DNA of 64,000 nucleotides from a virus, in the IMG/VR virus record IMGVR_UViG_3300027963_000043, positions 1-64,000 of that record; one strand, written 5' to 3'. Numbering within the stretch: the stretch's first letter is position 1; every line of letters starts with the position of its first letter. This document shows, piece by piece, positions 48,494 through 59,100 of this stretch. The position numbers and the translations under genes are program-made. The notes beneath the pieces are model-generated. The model had not been told where the DNA came from. It did no database searches and saw nothing but the letters and a program-made list of their open reading frames with translations.

Positions 48494-51400
48494 ATGGCTA
48501 GGACTTCAGCTACAATTTCAGTAGGTGCAGATACAAGGCAGCTCGAAAGAGATATTCAGAGCGCGCTATCTCGTGATTTTAAATTCAAAGGATTTAATGA
48601 AAAAGCCTTTACTCAACCTTTAGGACGAATCACTGGTGCTGCAAATGAATTTCAAAAATCATTAGATGCATCAAATGCTCGCGTTATTGCATTCGGTGCT
48701 AGTGCAGGTTTAATATATACTGTAGAAAAAGCATTTACTTCATTAGTTAAAAGTACTATAGATGTTCAAAAATCATTAACTGATATTAATGTTATATTAA
48801 ATGTTAGCACTAAAACATTAGATCAATTTGGAAATAGTTTGTTTGATATTGCTAAAAATACAGGTCAAACTTTTGATGTTGTTGCTCAAGCTGCCACAGA
48901 GCTTTCTCGTCAAGGTTTAGGATTAGAGGAGACTCTAAAAAGAACGCAAGATGCATTAATATTAACTCGTCTTAGTGGACTTGATACTGTAAGTGCAGTA
49001 GAAGCTTTAACTGCAACAATTAATAGTTTTAATAAAGCTGGATTAGATTCAACAGTTATTATTAATAAATTAGCAAACGTTGATGCTGCTTTTGCTGTTA
49101 GTAGTGGTGATCTTGCAGAAGCTATTAAACGAGTAGGATCATCTGCATCTGATGCAGGAGTTGATTTTGATCAATTGTTAGCAATTGTTACTAGTGTTCA
49201 ACAAACTACAGCTAGAGGTGGAGCAGTAATTGGTAATTCTTTAAAAACTATCTTTACAAGAATACAAAGAACAGATACTCTCGATCAATTAGAGCAAATA
49301 GGAATTAAAGTTAGAGATTTAGAAGGAAATACATTACCAGCAATTCAAGTATTATCTAATCTTTCTAATACATTTAATCAATTGGGTGATTCACAAAGAG
49401 CTCAAGTAGCAGAAACTGTTGGTGGCGTATTTCAAATTAATATTTTAAGGGCAGCATTAGCAGATCTAGGTAAAGAATATTCTGTTTATGATAGAGCTTT
49501 ACAAACAGCAAGCAATAGTACTGATCAAGCTATTCAAAGAAATGAAGCCTTAAATCAAACTCTTTCAGCTTTAATTAATCAAACATTTCAAAATTTAACT
49601 AAACTTTCAGCTAGTGTTGGCCAAATAAGTTTAGGACCAACATTTAAAGGTACTTTAGAATTATTAAATAAAGGATTAGAATCTCTATCTACTGATAGTG
49701 AGACTGTTGGTGGTAAAATTGGCAAAGGAATATTAGAAGGAATTGGAACATTTATTAGTGGTCCAGGAGTTATTTTATTAACAGCAGTATTTGGTAAATT
49801 GTTATTAAATTTAGGAAAATTTGCTAGTCAATCTTTACAGACACTTTTAAATATAAATAGCCAAGCAGAACAAAGAATTCAAATTCAAGCAAAAATAAAT
49901 GAAGTTCTTGCCCAAGAACCAGGATTAGTCGCTGCAATATATAGTAAACAAATTAGTGTTTTAGAGTTAGAAAATAGAATTCTAGATGTTATAAAACTTC
50001 AAACATTAGAAAGAGAAAGAGCGGCATCTTTATCAACTGCTATTGCTGGTAATTTAGCTACTCGTGGAGTAACATCTAAGGGTGGATCATTAAAAGCAAA
50101 AAGTGGCGGCTTCATTCCTAATTTTAGTGCTCAAGAAATTTATGGCGCACTAGCTGGAGGATATATGCCAGGAAATATTCAAAAAATGAATATTCCAGGA
50201 CAAGGAAATATAACTTATAATGGAGCAGAAACAGTTAAAAATTTTCCAGGAATGACGCAGCCAGCAATTATGCCACCTCAAGGTAGCAAAGCTGGAAAAA
50301 ATTATCAAAAAGAATTTTCTAAAACTCATGGATTTAATCCTTATGCTAATAATGGATTTATTCCTAATTTTGCATCATATAATATAAATGGTAAGGGTTA
50401 TAGAAATAAAAACGCTTTAGCTAGTGCTATTAATCGCGGAGAAGTAAGTGCAGCAGATGCTAAATTAGCTGGATATATAAGTTCTGAAGAAGAAAAAGCT
50501 TTAAAAGCAAAAGAAAAATCAAATAATCCATTTTATAAATCTAGTTCAACATTATTAACTCTAAGAAGAGAAGGAGTTACAGATGGATATACTTTTAAAC
50601 CTAAAGGTAAACCACCACTTCAAGTAAAATTCCCAGTTGCAGCTTTTAATCCTCAATCTACTGGATTTAAGTTAGATACTTTAAAAGAAAATTTAAGTTC
50701 AGTAATTGATAAATCAATTAAACAATTTGCTGAAGAGATTTATGCAACTAAAAAAATCAGTCCCCCAATTGATTTGCCTAGTACTGTAGAAGCTGCTAAA
50801 CAAAAATCAGAAGGATTGGCTGGAGCAGTAGAAGGTACAATTGGAGGTATATTTGAGGCAGCTTTTAGAGCTTCATTTGGAAAAAGTGTTAAAGCTACAA
50901 AAGGAGGGGGTTTTGATGTGGCTAGTATTCCAAAAGATTTACCATTATTTTTTAATGCCCCAGGATCAACACCTCCCGCAGTAGGAGTTAAAGGAGATTT
51001 CAAGAATTCTGATAGTGGCGGTAATAGAGAAAGTATGGCTATTAAAATATTAAAAGCAGAAAAACCAGATTTATTAAATTATATAACTAAAAAAAATGCT
51101 GCTTTAGGTTTTATTCCTAATTTTACAGCATTAGATAATGCAATTGGAAGAGAAGTAGCAGCTGGAACATCTACTTCTAGAATAAGAATTGGAAAAGACT
51201 CAAGATTAACATCTTCAGCAAATCCACTTGGTTTAGGAGTTTATAATACAAAAGATGAACCTAGAGGTCTTGGCCAAGGCATTCAAAGATATGGATCAAA
51301 AGCTAAAATGGCTGGAGCAGCAGCTGGATTTATTCCTAATTTTGCAGGATTATCATATAATCCTGGAGGCTTAGGCGCACTCGATCCAGCGGTTGCAAAT

Positions 51401-54400
51401 AGAGAAATTGGTACAGCATTTGGAAAAACATTAGCACAATTAAAAAAACAAGAAATTACATTACAACAAGCTAATATGAATCTTCAAAAATTAAGCGCTG
51501 ATTATGGACTAGCTGCAAACAGTCAAAATAGATTTAATCAAATTCTTCAAAGCAGAGCAACTAAATATGCAGAGAGCGCAAAAAATGCTGCTCTTGCGCT
51601 AGATAAATCTAAAACAACTTTTGAAGCCATCAGCAAATATGGTTTAGCATTATCTATAGCTTTGCCAATCGCTACTCAAACAGTAAGTCAATTTAATGAA
51701 AAAAATAAAAAAGCACAAGTTGCTTTAGATGCATTTGGTACATTCTTAAGTATTACTGCTGCTGGTGCATTACTTGGAGGGCCTGGAGCAATAGTAGCAG
51801 GAGGAATTGGCGCGGGAATAGCAACTGCTCAGGTTTTCAAAGGAATGAAAGATATTAAACTTGCAGGTCTTGAGCAAGATTTGCAAGTTGTAGTTGATAG
51901 ATATAATGACACTTCAACATCTTTAACTAAAGTTCTACCATTATTAGAAAAATATAAAGAAATTCAATCTTCAAGTTTACCAGATATTCAAAAAACAGAA
52001 GCTTTAGCGGATATTCAAAATCAACTTACTGAAAACTTAAGTAAAGCTGGTCCAGCGATTGTAGAAGGTGTCACACAAGCTTTAGCAAAACAAGACTGGG
52101 CTCAAGCAGCATACAATATAAATAAAGGCGTAACACAAGCTGGAGCAGAAGCAACAAATGAAAGTATAACAACATTATTTAAAAAATTACAAGTAGAAAG
52201 AGAAGTTGCAAAAGGTAATAAAGTTTTAGCTTCGGGAATTGCTAAAGGAGTCACTGGATTAGTAACTTCTTCTGGAAGAAATATTATTCAAGAATTTGCT
52301 AGTAAGCCAGAAAATCTTCCGATATTAGAAAATACATCAAAAGATTTATATAGATTATTAACTGCAAGAGGAAAACTTGAAAAGGGTCAATCTCTAAATA
52401 GAACAATGATGCAAGAAATTGGTTATAACCTTAGCGCAGAAAACCCTGAGCTTCAAAGACAAGTCGCAAAAGATATCGAAGAGACAGATATTTTATTGAA
52501 AACAAATTTACAAAATATTTTAAAAACAATTCAGCCATTGTATCAAGCTACAGAAGAAACTAGAGCTAAATTTGAAGAATTATCTATGCGAGCAAGTGGA
52601 GTAGCGGCGGGCACAGAAGAAGCTGATATAATAATTAAAGATATAAAACAATACATAGATAATACTAGAAAAACAGCACAAAAGGTTGATTATGCTTTAA
52701 AAACAAATGGAATAAAAAGTGTTCAAGAATATATTGCTGCTTTTAAAAATGGTACATTAAATGCAAAAGATGCTCAAAAATATTATAAAGAATTTGTATT
52801 TGCGTATCAAGACCCAATGGATGTTTTAGCTAAAAATCAAGATGCTTTAAATATGAGTGTTCAAACTACATTTTTAGCTCGAAGCAGTCAAGATAAAGTA
52901 ATAGAGCAATTAACAGTAGAAGAAGATAAACTAAGACAAAAACTAACAAATAGACAAATAACAGAAGACCAATATAATAAAGCTCTTGAAGGATTAAAAG
53001 ATAAAATAATTCTTGAACAAAGAAAGCAAGGAACAATTTTTGCCGAAGACTTTAGAAATGGAAGACAGCAAGCTAGAGAAGCAAATGCGTTAGCTAATGA
53101 AACAAAATTATCAGATTTTGCTGGAGCATTTTTTGATGAATTTGATAATACTACTGCAGATTCATTTAGGCAAATTCAATTAGGAGCGAAAGATACTGCG
53201 AATACAATTAAAAGTGAATTTAATAACGCCTTTTTATCTTTTGCTAATGGAACAGCTACAGCTAGTGATGCTTTCACAAAAATGGCTCTTAATATTAGTG
53301 ACAAAATACAACAATTAGCTCTAGAATGGAGTACTAATCAAGTTTTTGGCGCACTTTTTGGTACTACTAGTAATGTAGTTGGTAAAATAGGTGGAGGTGG
53401 TGGAGGTATTGGAGACTTTTTTAGTTCTTTGTTAAAATCAAAAGGTGGAATTATTAAAGGTTATTCCACAGGAGGACATGTTCTTGGCGGATCAGGAAAT
53501 AAAGATGATGTTCCAGCTATGTTAAGCGGTGGAGAATATGTTATAAGAAAAAATGCTGTTAAAAAATATGGTACAGAATATTTACAAATGTTAAATCAAG
53601 GAAAAGTCAAAGAAAAAGAAGGTGGTGGTTTTATGGGTATTGGTAATATTTTTCAAACTGCTGCTACTGCAATCGTAGGCGCTGTAACAACAAAAGTGAC
53701 TGGAGGAGCTAGTTTTCCTGGAGGAGCTGGTGGCGGAACAGCGTCATTCAACAAAGGTCCATCTAACACAGATCCATATAAAAGAAAAGATGATTCGGTT
53801 TATTTTAGAAACGGAGGAAGAGTTCAGAGATTTGCTTCTGGTGGAGAGGCTTCTTACCTTGGGACAAATGTTTATAGATATAATGACCCATTATATCCAA
53901 CGCAAGGAGAAAATGTTATAAGCCCCAATTTAAGTTTAAGAGCTGTGACTGATCCCAATAATCCTCAAAATAAAATAAGACAAGATAGAGAAATGGCATT
54001 ATATGATTACTTAAATTATGTAGAAGGAGTTAGATTAGAGAATGAAAGAGCTCTTAAAGAAAATATAGCTCTAAATAAAAAAATTCGAGATGAATATAAT
54101 CAGCAACAAAACGCAAAAAGTAGAGGCGCATGGATGAGTTTTGGTTTTAGCGTTTTAGGAGCAGGAGCCAATCAATTTTCATCAATGGGCGGATTTGGAG
54201 GATTAGGTTCATCAGCATCAAAATATGGAGCATCAGCAGTTTTAGGGCCTGGATCTGCTGCAAGACAAAATTATGCTAATAATGCGCCATTTCGTTATAG
54301 CACCCCAACTCCAAGGGCAAATGGAGGATATATTAGGGGTTTTGCTAATGGTGGTTCTAGTGGTAAAGACGATATTCCAGCACTTTTAATGGGTGGTGAA

Positions 54401-54736
54401 TTTGTGATGAGAAAAGAAGCCGTTAATATGTATGGTAAGAAGTTTCTTGATGATATTAATTCTGGAAGAGCTAGAAAATTTGCTGAAGGTGGTGTGGCTG
54501 GAAGCAATTCACCCGAATCATCTTCTAATAATTATTCTCCAACTAATAATGTAAATATAGTTGTAAATTTAAATCAAAATAAAACAGAATCAGAACAAAA
54601 TACTTCCAAAACAGATAATAAAACAGAAGTAGATTTAGAAAATCAAAAAGCAAAACAATTAGCTGCAAAGATAAAAAATGAAGTAATGAAAGTTATTAAC
54701 GAACAGCAAAGACCTGGTGGTTTATTGAGAAGATAA
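48494..54736 (+). CDS. Tape measure protein (2080 aa)
   Basis: Sets tail length and probably enters the host envelope. The N-terminal 400 residues match phage tape measures of the TP901 type: ALSRDFKFKGF, then FQKSLDASNARVIAFGASAG, LDQFGNSLFDIAKNTGQTFD and LSRQGLGLEETLKRTQDALI. One hydrophobic stretch lies near 410-435 and another near 1085-1120 (ALSIALPIATQTVSQF; GALLGGPGAIVAGGIGAG). Four GFIPNF motifs occur at 539, 621, 872 and 945. Between the second and third, E788, D808 and D835-F-K837 are spaced like a PD-(D/E)XK nuclease. Two (S/M)GGE(Y/F)V(I/M)RK motifs mark the C-terminal region (about 1675 and 1967), then a polar, asparagine-rich tail. Confidence 0.9.
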   Translation: MARTSATISVGADTRQLERDIQSALSRDFKFKGFNEKAFTQPLGRITGAANEFQKSLDASNARVIAFGASAGLIYTVEKAFTSLVKSTIDVQKSLTDINVILNVSTKTLDQFGNSLFDIAKNTGQTFDVVAQAATELSRQGLGLEETLKRTQDALILTRLSGLDTVSAVEALTATINSFNKAGLDSTVIINKLANVDAAFAVSSGDLAEAIKRVGSSASDAGVDFDQLLAIVTSVQQTTARGGAVIGNSLKTIFTRIQRTDTLDQLEQIGIKVRDLEGNTLPAIQVLSNLSNTFNQLGDSQRAQVAETVGGVFQINILRAALADLGKEYSVYDRALQTASNSTDQAIQRNEALNQTLSALINQTFQNLTKLSASVGQISLGPTFKGTLELLNKGLESLSTDSETVGGKIGKGILEGIGTFISGPGVILLTAVFGKLLLNLGKFASQSLQTLLNINSQAEQRIQIQAKINEVLAQEPGLVAAIYSKQISVLELENRILDVIKLQTLERERAASLSTAIAGNLATRGVTSKGGSLKAKSGGFIPNFSAQEIYGALAGGYMPGNIQKMNIPGQGNITYNGAETVKNFPGMTQPAIMPPQGSKAGKNYQKEFSKTHGFNPYANNGFIPNFASYNINGKGYRNKNALASAINRGEVSAADAKLAGYISSEEEKALKAKEKSNNPFYKSSSTLLTLRREGVTDGYTFKPKGKPPLQVKFPVAAFNPQSTGFKLDTLKENLSSVIDKSIKQFAEEIYATKKISPPIDLPSTVEAAKQKSEGLAGAVEGTIGGIFEAAFRASFGKSVKATKGGGFDVASIPKDLPLFFNAPGSTPPAVGVKGDFKNSDSGGNRESMAIKILKAEKPDLLNYITKKNAALGFIPNFTALDNAIGREVAAGTSTSRIRIGKDSRLTSSANPLGLGVYNTKDEPRGLGQGIQRYGSKAKMAGAAAGFIPNFAGLSYNPGGLGALDPAVANREIGTAFGKTLAQLKKQEITLQQANMNLQKLSADYGLAANSQNRFNQILQSRATKYAESAKNAALALDKSKTTFEAISKYGLALSIALPIATQTVSQFNEKNKKAQVALDAFGTFLSITAAGALLGGPGAIVAGGIGAGIATAQVFKGMKDIKLAGLEQDLQVVVDRYNDTSTSLTKVLPLLEKYKEIQSSSLPDIQKTEALADIQNQLTENLSKAGPAIVEGVTQALAKQDWAQAAYNINKGVTQAGAEATNESITTLFKKLQVEREVAKGNKVLASGIAKGVTGLVTSSGRNIIQEFASKPENLPILENTSKDLYRLLTARGKLEKGQSLNRTMMQEIGYNLSAENPELQRQVAKDIEETDILLKTNLQNILKTIQPLYQATEETRAKFEELSMRASGVAAGTEEADIIIKDIKQYIDNTRKTAQKVDYALKTNGIKSVQEYIAAFKNGTLNAKDAQKYYKEFVFAYQDPMDVLAKNQDALNMSVQTTFLARSSQDKVIEQLTVEEDKLRQKLTNRQITEDQYNKALEGLKDKIILEQRKQGTIFAEDFRNGRQQAREANALANETKLSDFAGAFFDEFDNTTADSFRQIQLGAKDTANTIKSEFNNAFLSFANGTATASDAFTKMALNISDKIQQLALEWSTNQVFGALFGTTSNVVGKIGGGGGGIGDFFSSLLKSKGGIIKGYSTGGHVLGGSGNKDDVPAMLSGGEYVIRKNAVKKYGTEYLQMLNQGKVKEKEGGGFMGIGNIFQTAATAIVGAVTTKVTGGASFPGGAGGGTASFNKGPSNTDPYKRKDDSVYFRNGGRVQRFASGGEASYLGTNVYRYNDPLYPTQGENVISPNLSLRAVTDPNNPQNKIRQDREMALYDYLNYVEGVRLENERALKENIALNKKIRDEYNQQQNAKSRGAWMSFGFSVLGAGANQFSSMGGFGGLGSSASKYGASAVLGPGSAARQNYANNAPFRYSTPTPRANGGYIRGFANGGSSGKDDIPALLMGGEFVMRKEAVNMYGKKFLDDINSGRARKFAEGGVAGSNSPESSSNNYSPTNNVNIVVNLNQNKTESEQNTSKTDNKTEVDLENQKAKQLAAKIKNEVMKVINEQQRPGGLLRR

Positions 54737-54737
54737 T

Positions 54738-56159
54738 TTATAGTATTAACTTTGCAGAAAAGTTAATTAAATCTTTATCTGATATAATTTGTGATTTATT
54801 TATAGAAGTATTTTCATTTAAATATTCATTTAAATTGCTTAAATCATAAGAATATTTAAACAATAAAGTAATATAATCTTTTTCATCAATATTTGTTTTA
54901 TATTTTTCAATATATTTAAGATTATTGCTAGTTTCTATATAAAGCTTTTCATTACTATAAAAAGAGGTTATAAATTCAATATAAATATTGCAAGTATTAT
55001 CGTTTTCTTCGATTTCAATGATTTTGCCTTGAACTATGCCTTGATTTTGTAGATAATCTAGGTCAAGAACAACATCTTCATAAGAAGCCATATCTTTACC
55101 ATAAAAGCCTAAATATCCCTTTTGCAGGTTGTAATTATTATCGAGCACATCATCTGTATTTAAATCATTAGATAAACATATAGTTTTATTGATTTGATCT
55201 TTATTTAATAATGGGAAATAGCTATTAAATAGCATATCATTAATTGATAAATCTGAAATTAAACTATTTGAATTTAAACTTTGATTATTAAATAAATATA
55301 AGTAATTTTGATAGAATATTACAGTGTCATTATTCGTAGCTTGTTTATATATTTTTCCAATATTAAAAGTTTGATTAGGAAAATATTCCTCATATAAATT
55401 ATTAATATCTTCTTCTGATTCTCTTGATTTTAAAAAATTATATAATTCAGATTGAACGTAATTAAGTGGAATAACTTTAATATTTAAATTTTCAGATATC
55501 TCAACGATATCGCTTTCAATAAAAGGTATAGTTAATAAAGCTGTTGATTCATTTACATCTAACCATTTTTCTTGTATATTTTCTGTAAATAAATTAGATA
55601 GACTTTTGTTTTTAATAAGTTTATTAGAAGCTTTGCCTAGAATTAAAAAAGAATATATTTCTTTTTCTTTAAAATATTTTTTATCTATTAAAATTTTAAC
55701 ATTAATATAATCTGAACTACGATAAATTTTTTTAAAAAGACTATTTTTATCTAGATTTTCTATTTCTTCATATTGAGCTTTCATTTCGAAATCTCCTTTT
55801 CCATCTGAATTATAATCGACGTAAAAAAGTATTTCTTTAAAAAATCCTAATTTATTATTTAATTCTTTATATTTTAGATAATTTGTTTGAAAATCAAATT
55901 TGAATATACTTTTAGCTTTGTTTTGATTGATTATTGCTTCGTATTTAGGTTTTCTGCAATAAATTTCATCATGAATAAACCATGTGGTCTCTGTAATTGG
56001 TTCATATGATTTAAAATTTAAAATTTCTTGTAATAGTTCGCCTTTAGTATTTTCTACGTAAATATTAAATGATGGAAATTCTAATGAAGTTTCAAAGAAA
56101 CCTGGTATGTTTCTTATAGTTTCCCATTCTAATGTTAAATTTAAATTTTTAACTTTCAT
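54738..56159 (-). CDS. Unknown protein at the end of the tail-tip operon (473 aa)
   Basis: Not recognised. The N-terminus (MKVKNLNLTLEWETIRNIPG) looks like a beta-sandwich, with FNIYVENTKGELLQEI and a WFIHDEIYC segment; the rest is acidic and N-rich. It is the last gene of the minus-strand tail-tip operon, 2 nt after the J-like gene, and meets the tape measure tail to tail with one base between. Probably a tip-complex or host-binding component. Confidence 0.55.
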   Translation of the reverse strand: MKVKNLNLTLEWETIRNIPGFFETSLEFPSFNIYVENTKGELLQEILNFKSYEPITETTWFIHDEIYCRKPKYEAIINQNKAKSIFKFDFQTNYLKYKELNNKLGFFKEILFYVDYNSDGKGDFEMKAQYEEIENLDKNSLFKKIYRSSDYINVKILIDKKYFKEKEIYSFLILGKASNKLIKNKSLSNLFTENIQEKWLDVNESTALLTIPFIESDIVEISENLNIKVIPLNYVQSELYNFLKSRESEEDINNLYEEYFPNQTFNIGKIYKQATNNDTVIFYQNYLYLFNNQSLNSNSLISDLSINDMLFNSYFPLLNKDQINKTICLSNDLNTDDVLDNNYNLQKGYLGFYGKDMASYEDVVLDLDYLQNQGIVQGKIIEIEENDNTCNIYIEFITSFYSNEKLYIETSNNLKYIEKYKTNIDEKDYITLLFKYSYDLSNLNEYLNENTSINKSQIISDKDLINFSAKLIL

Positions 56160-56161
56160 TG

Positions 56162-59100
56162 TTAGTATAAATTTCTACCAGAAGATATTACAGAAAATAC
56201 ATTAGCTTGAGTAGCAAAATTTATTGTTGCATCTGTTGGCGTTGAAAGTTCTCCTATTTTATTAACTGCATAGGCTCTAAAATAGTAATTTCCTATTCCA
56301 GTTGGAGTAACAAAAGGATGTATGAATCCAACTGAATAATCTATAGTGGATTTTATATTTTGAGAAGATAAAGTATCGATTAAATAACTCTCTTCTGGAG
56401 CTGTACTTGTAAATGTATTGAGATATTTTAAATATATTTTATAATAATCTGAACTTTTGGCAGAGGAGCTAGGTTGAACATTATACATTATACTATTAAT
56501 GCCTCCTTGATTAGTAGAATACGGAGTTGATCCAGCTGCACCCACTAAATATGCTCCAGGATCTGTTACATTATCTGGAGCTCTATAAAGAGTTGATAAA
56601 CTTAATGTTGGAGATGAAGGTGGAGTAGATCTAGAATACGAATCTGGTAAAGAAATTTTCATTTTATCTATATCATCATATTTATTAGGATTATATTGTA
56701 GACCATTAATTTTAAAAATATTTGAATCTGTTTCTGATATACTAATGATTCTATATAATGTAGGTTTATTTAAATACGACTCTAGATAATATCCAGGATA
56801 TTTATTTGCAAGTGGATTATTTATTTTTGATTGAGTATTAACTCCTGCTTCTAAATATCCAGTAGTGCTTACGTCGATGCTCCAAATTGCATTTTTAGGT
56901 AATGGGCTTAAATTATCATTCAAGGGAAAAGTTCCATAATTAGCATTTATTGATGCTCCATTACTATAGAAAGATGAATCAAAATAAAAATATTGATTTT
57001 TATTTTTTACAGGAGTAGCTCTCATAATAACGTTATCTTTTAAATAAGTTATCCATTCTCCATCATAATTAATTCTTAATTTTGTTGAAGTAGTATAACT
57101 TCCCAAGTTAGTTATAATTTGCGCATTACTTTCCCAAATTTGAAGTGTACCATTATTTACAAAATACCAAGCATAATCTAAACTAGTATAACTTTCATCT
57201 GTTGTTTGATCAGTATTTAAACCAAACATAACGTATTTGTCTGTAAAGTTTGAAGTCGCTTCAGCAAACATATTTTTACTATATGCTAACGAAGAATAAG
57301 CGTGTTTGTTCCAACCATCGGCTACAGTTTTTGTAAATACGTTTCCTACTCTCGTCATACCTACCGAGCTTATATTTTCAGGAATATTAGTTATATATGG
57401 AAAATTGATTCTTATATTGTTGCTATATATTCCAGATCCACTTGTTAAATAATTTTTAGGATTATCTATAGTAACATATTGTAATTGACTTTTTCTGAGG
57501 AATGAGCTATTTAGTCCAGAAACTCCAGAAGATATTGCGCTATAACCAGTGGCATAAAGATCTCCTAATTGTGTTCCAAAATTAAAATTATAAGTTGGAG
57601 TTAATACATTAAATACAAGTGAATTATTAACATTTGCTCCTGTAATTGGATATGTATTTTCATAATTATAAGGTAAATCTAATATTGCGTATCCAGTAGT
57701 TAATTCTAACGTTCTTCCTGCATAAGCAAGACTTCTTCTATTTTGATCATATACAGATATAACGTCTCCAGGTTTTAAAAAGTTTCCTTCTATTCCAGCA
57801 TCAAATTCAATAATTTCTGTTTCAAAATTTTCTGTAGTGATAAGCCATTTACCAAGTCTTCTTGCTTGATTTTTACTTGTACATCCGAAAGCGGAAATTT
57901 CTGTTTCTCTAATTCCATATTTCATAAGAGCATCTTTTTGCTCTACAACTTCAATAGCTGGTTTGTAATTATCTTTCATATCATTGTATCTAACGATTGC
58001 TACTGTTTTTCTTGATTTTTTGGAAGAATCTGAATAGTTAAAATTTCCGTTTAATATATTACTATTATTGAATGAGTAAATTGGATCTTTTTTTGAATCT
58101 TGAGCAACACTAATTTGTCCAGCAGAATAATATAATATTCCTCTAAAAATACTAGCCATGTCATTTAAAACTTTATAAGCTTCTTGCTTAGTAGTTATAT
58201 ATACGTTACAAGAAAATCTTGGCTCTAAACCTCCGCTGCCATCATCAACTAATTCATCACAATATTGACCAATTTCATATAAAGTCCATTTATCTATTAA
58301 ATCTGAATTTATATATCTTCCTATACCAAAACGATTATTTGATATTAAATCATAAAAGCACCAAGCTGGATTATCAGTCCAAGCTATTTTGAATTTCCCA
58401 TTCCAAGGGCCAGAGTAATTTTTTGTAATTGGATCATAATTTACTGGAACTTTTACTTTTAATAATCTAACTTTATAACTTCTTGATGGCACACTAGAGA
58501 AATATCTTGCGTCAAATTTAGAATATATTAAAGCAGAATCTGGATAAACGAATCTATCGCTATAAACTTCTGTTATAGAATCTACTGTAGCTGAAGTACT
58601 AAATCCTGGACCAATACTTTCTTTAACTTCTTTAACAACATCTACAGCCCATCCTATTTGATTTGGAAGAATTTCGAATGATGGTGAATTTTCCGCATAA
58701 GGTCTTATAGCAAATTCATAAGTAAAAACAACTGGACTATTAGCTACTTTTCCAAATATAGAAACTTGATCTTTTGAATAAAAATCTTTTGTATAGGGAC
58801 TGTATTTAGAAGTATTTAATAGATCAACTTGTCCATCTTTAAATACTCTATATAAATAAAATCTAATATTGAAATTCTGTTTTTCTACATCTCCAGCGTT
58901 AATCCCAGTTAGAATGTTTTCATATAATCCATTTATTTTAATATTTATTTTAATTGAAGAAATATCAGTATTGTATACATAATATGTTTTAGGATTTAAT
59001 ATATATTTTGAACCAGAAACGAGATAATAGCCATATAGATTATCTCCTTTTTGAGATGTCAGACATGTTTGTAATGGATACTTATTTCGATCAACTTGTC

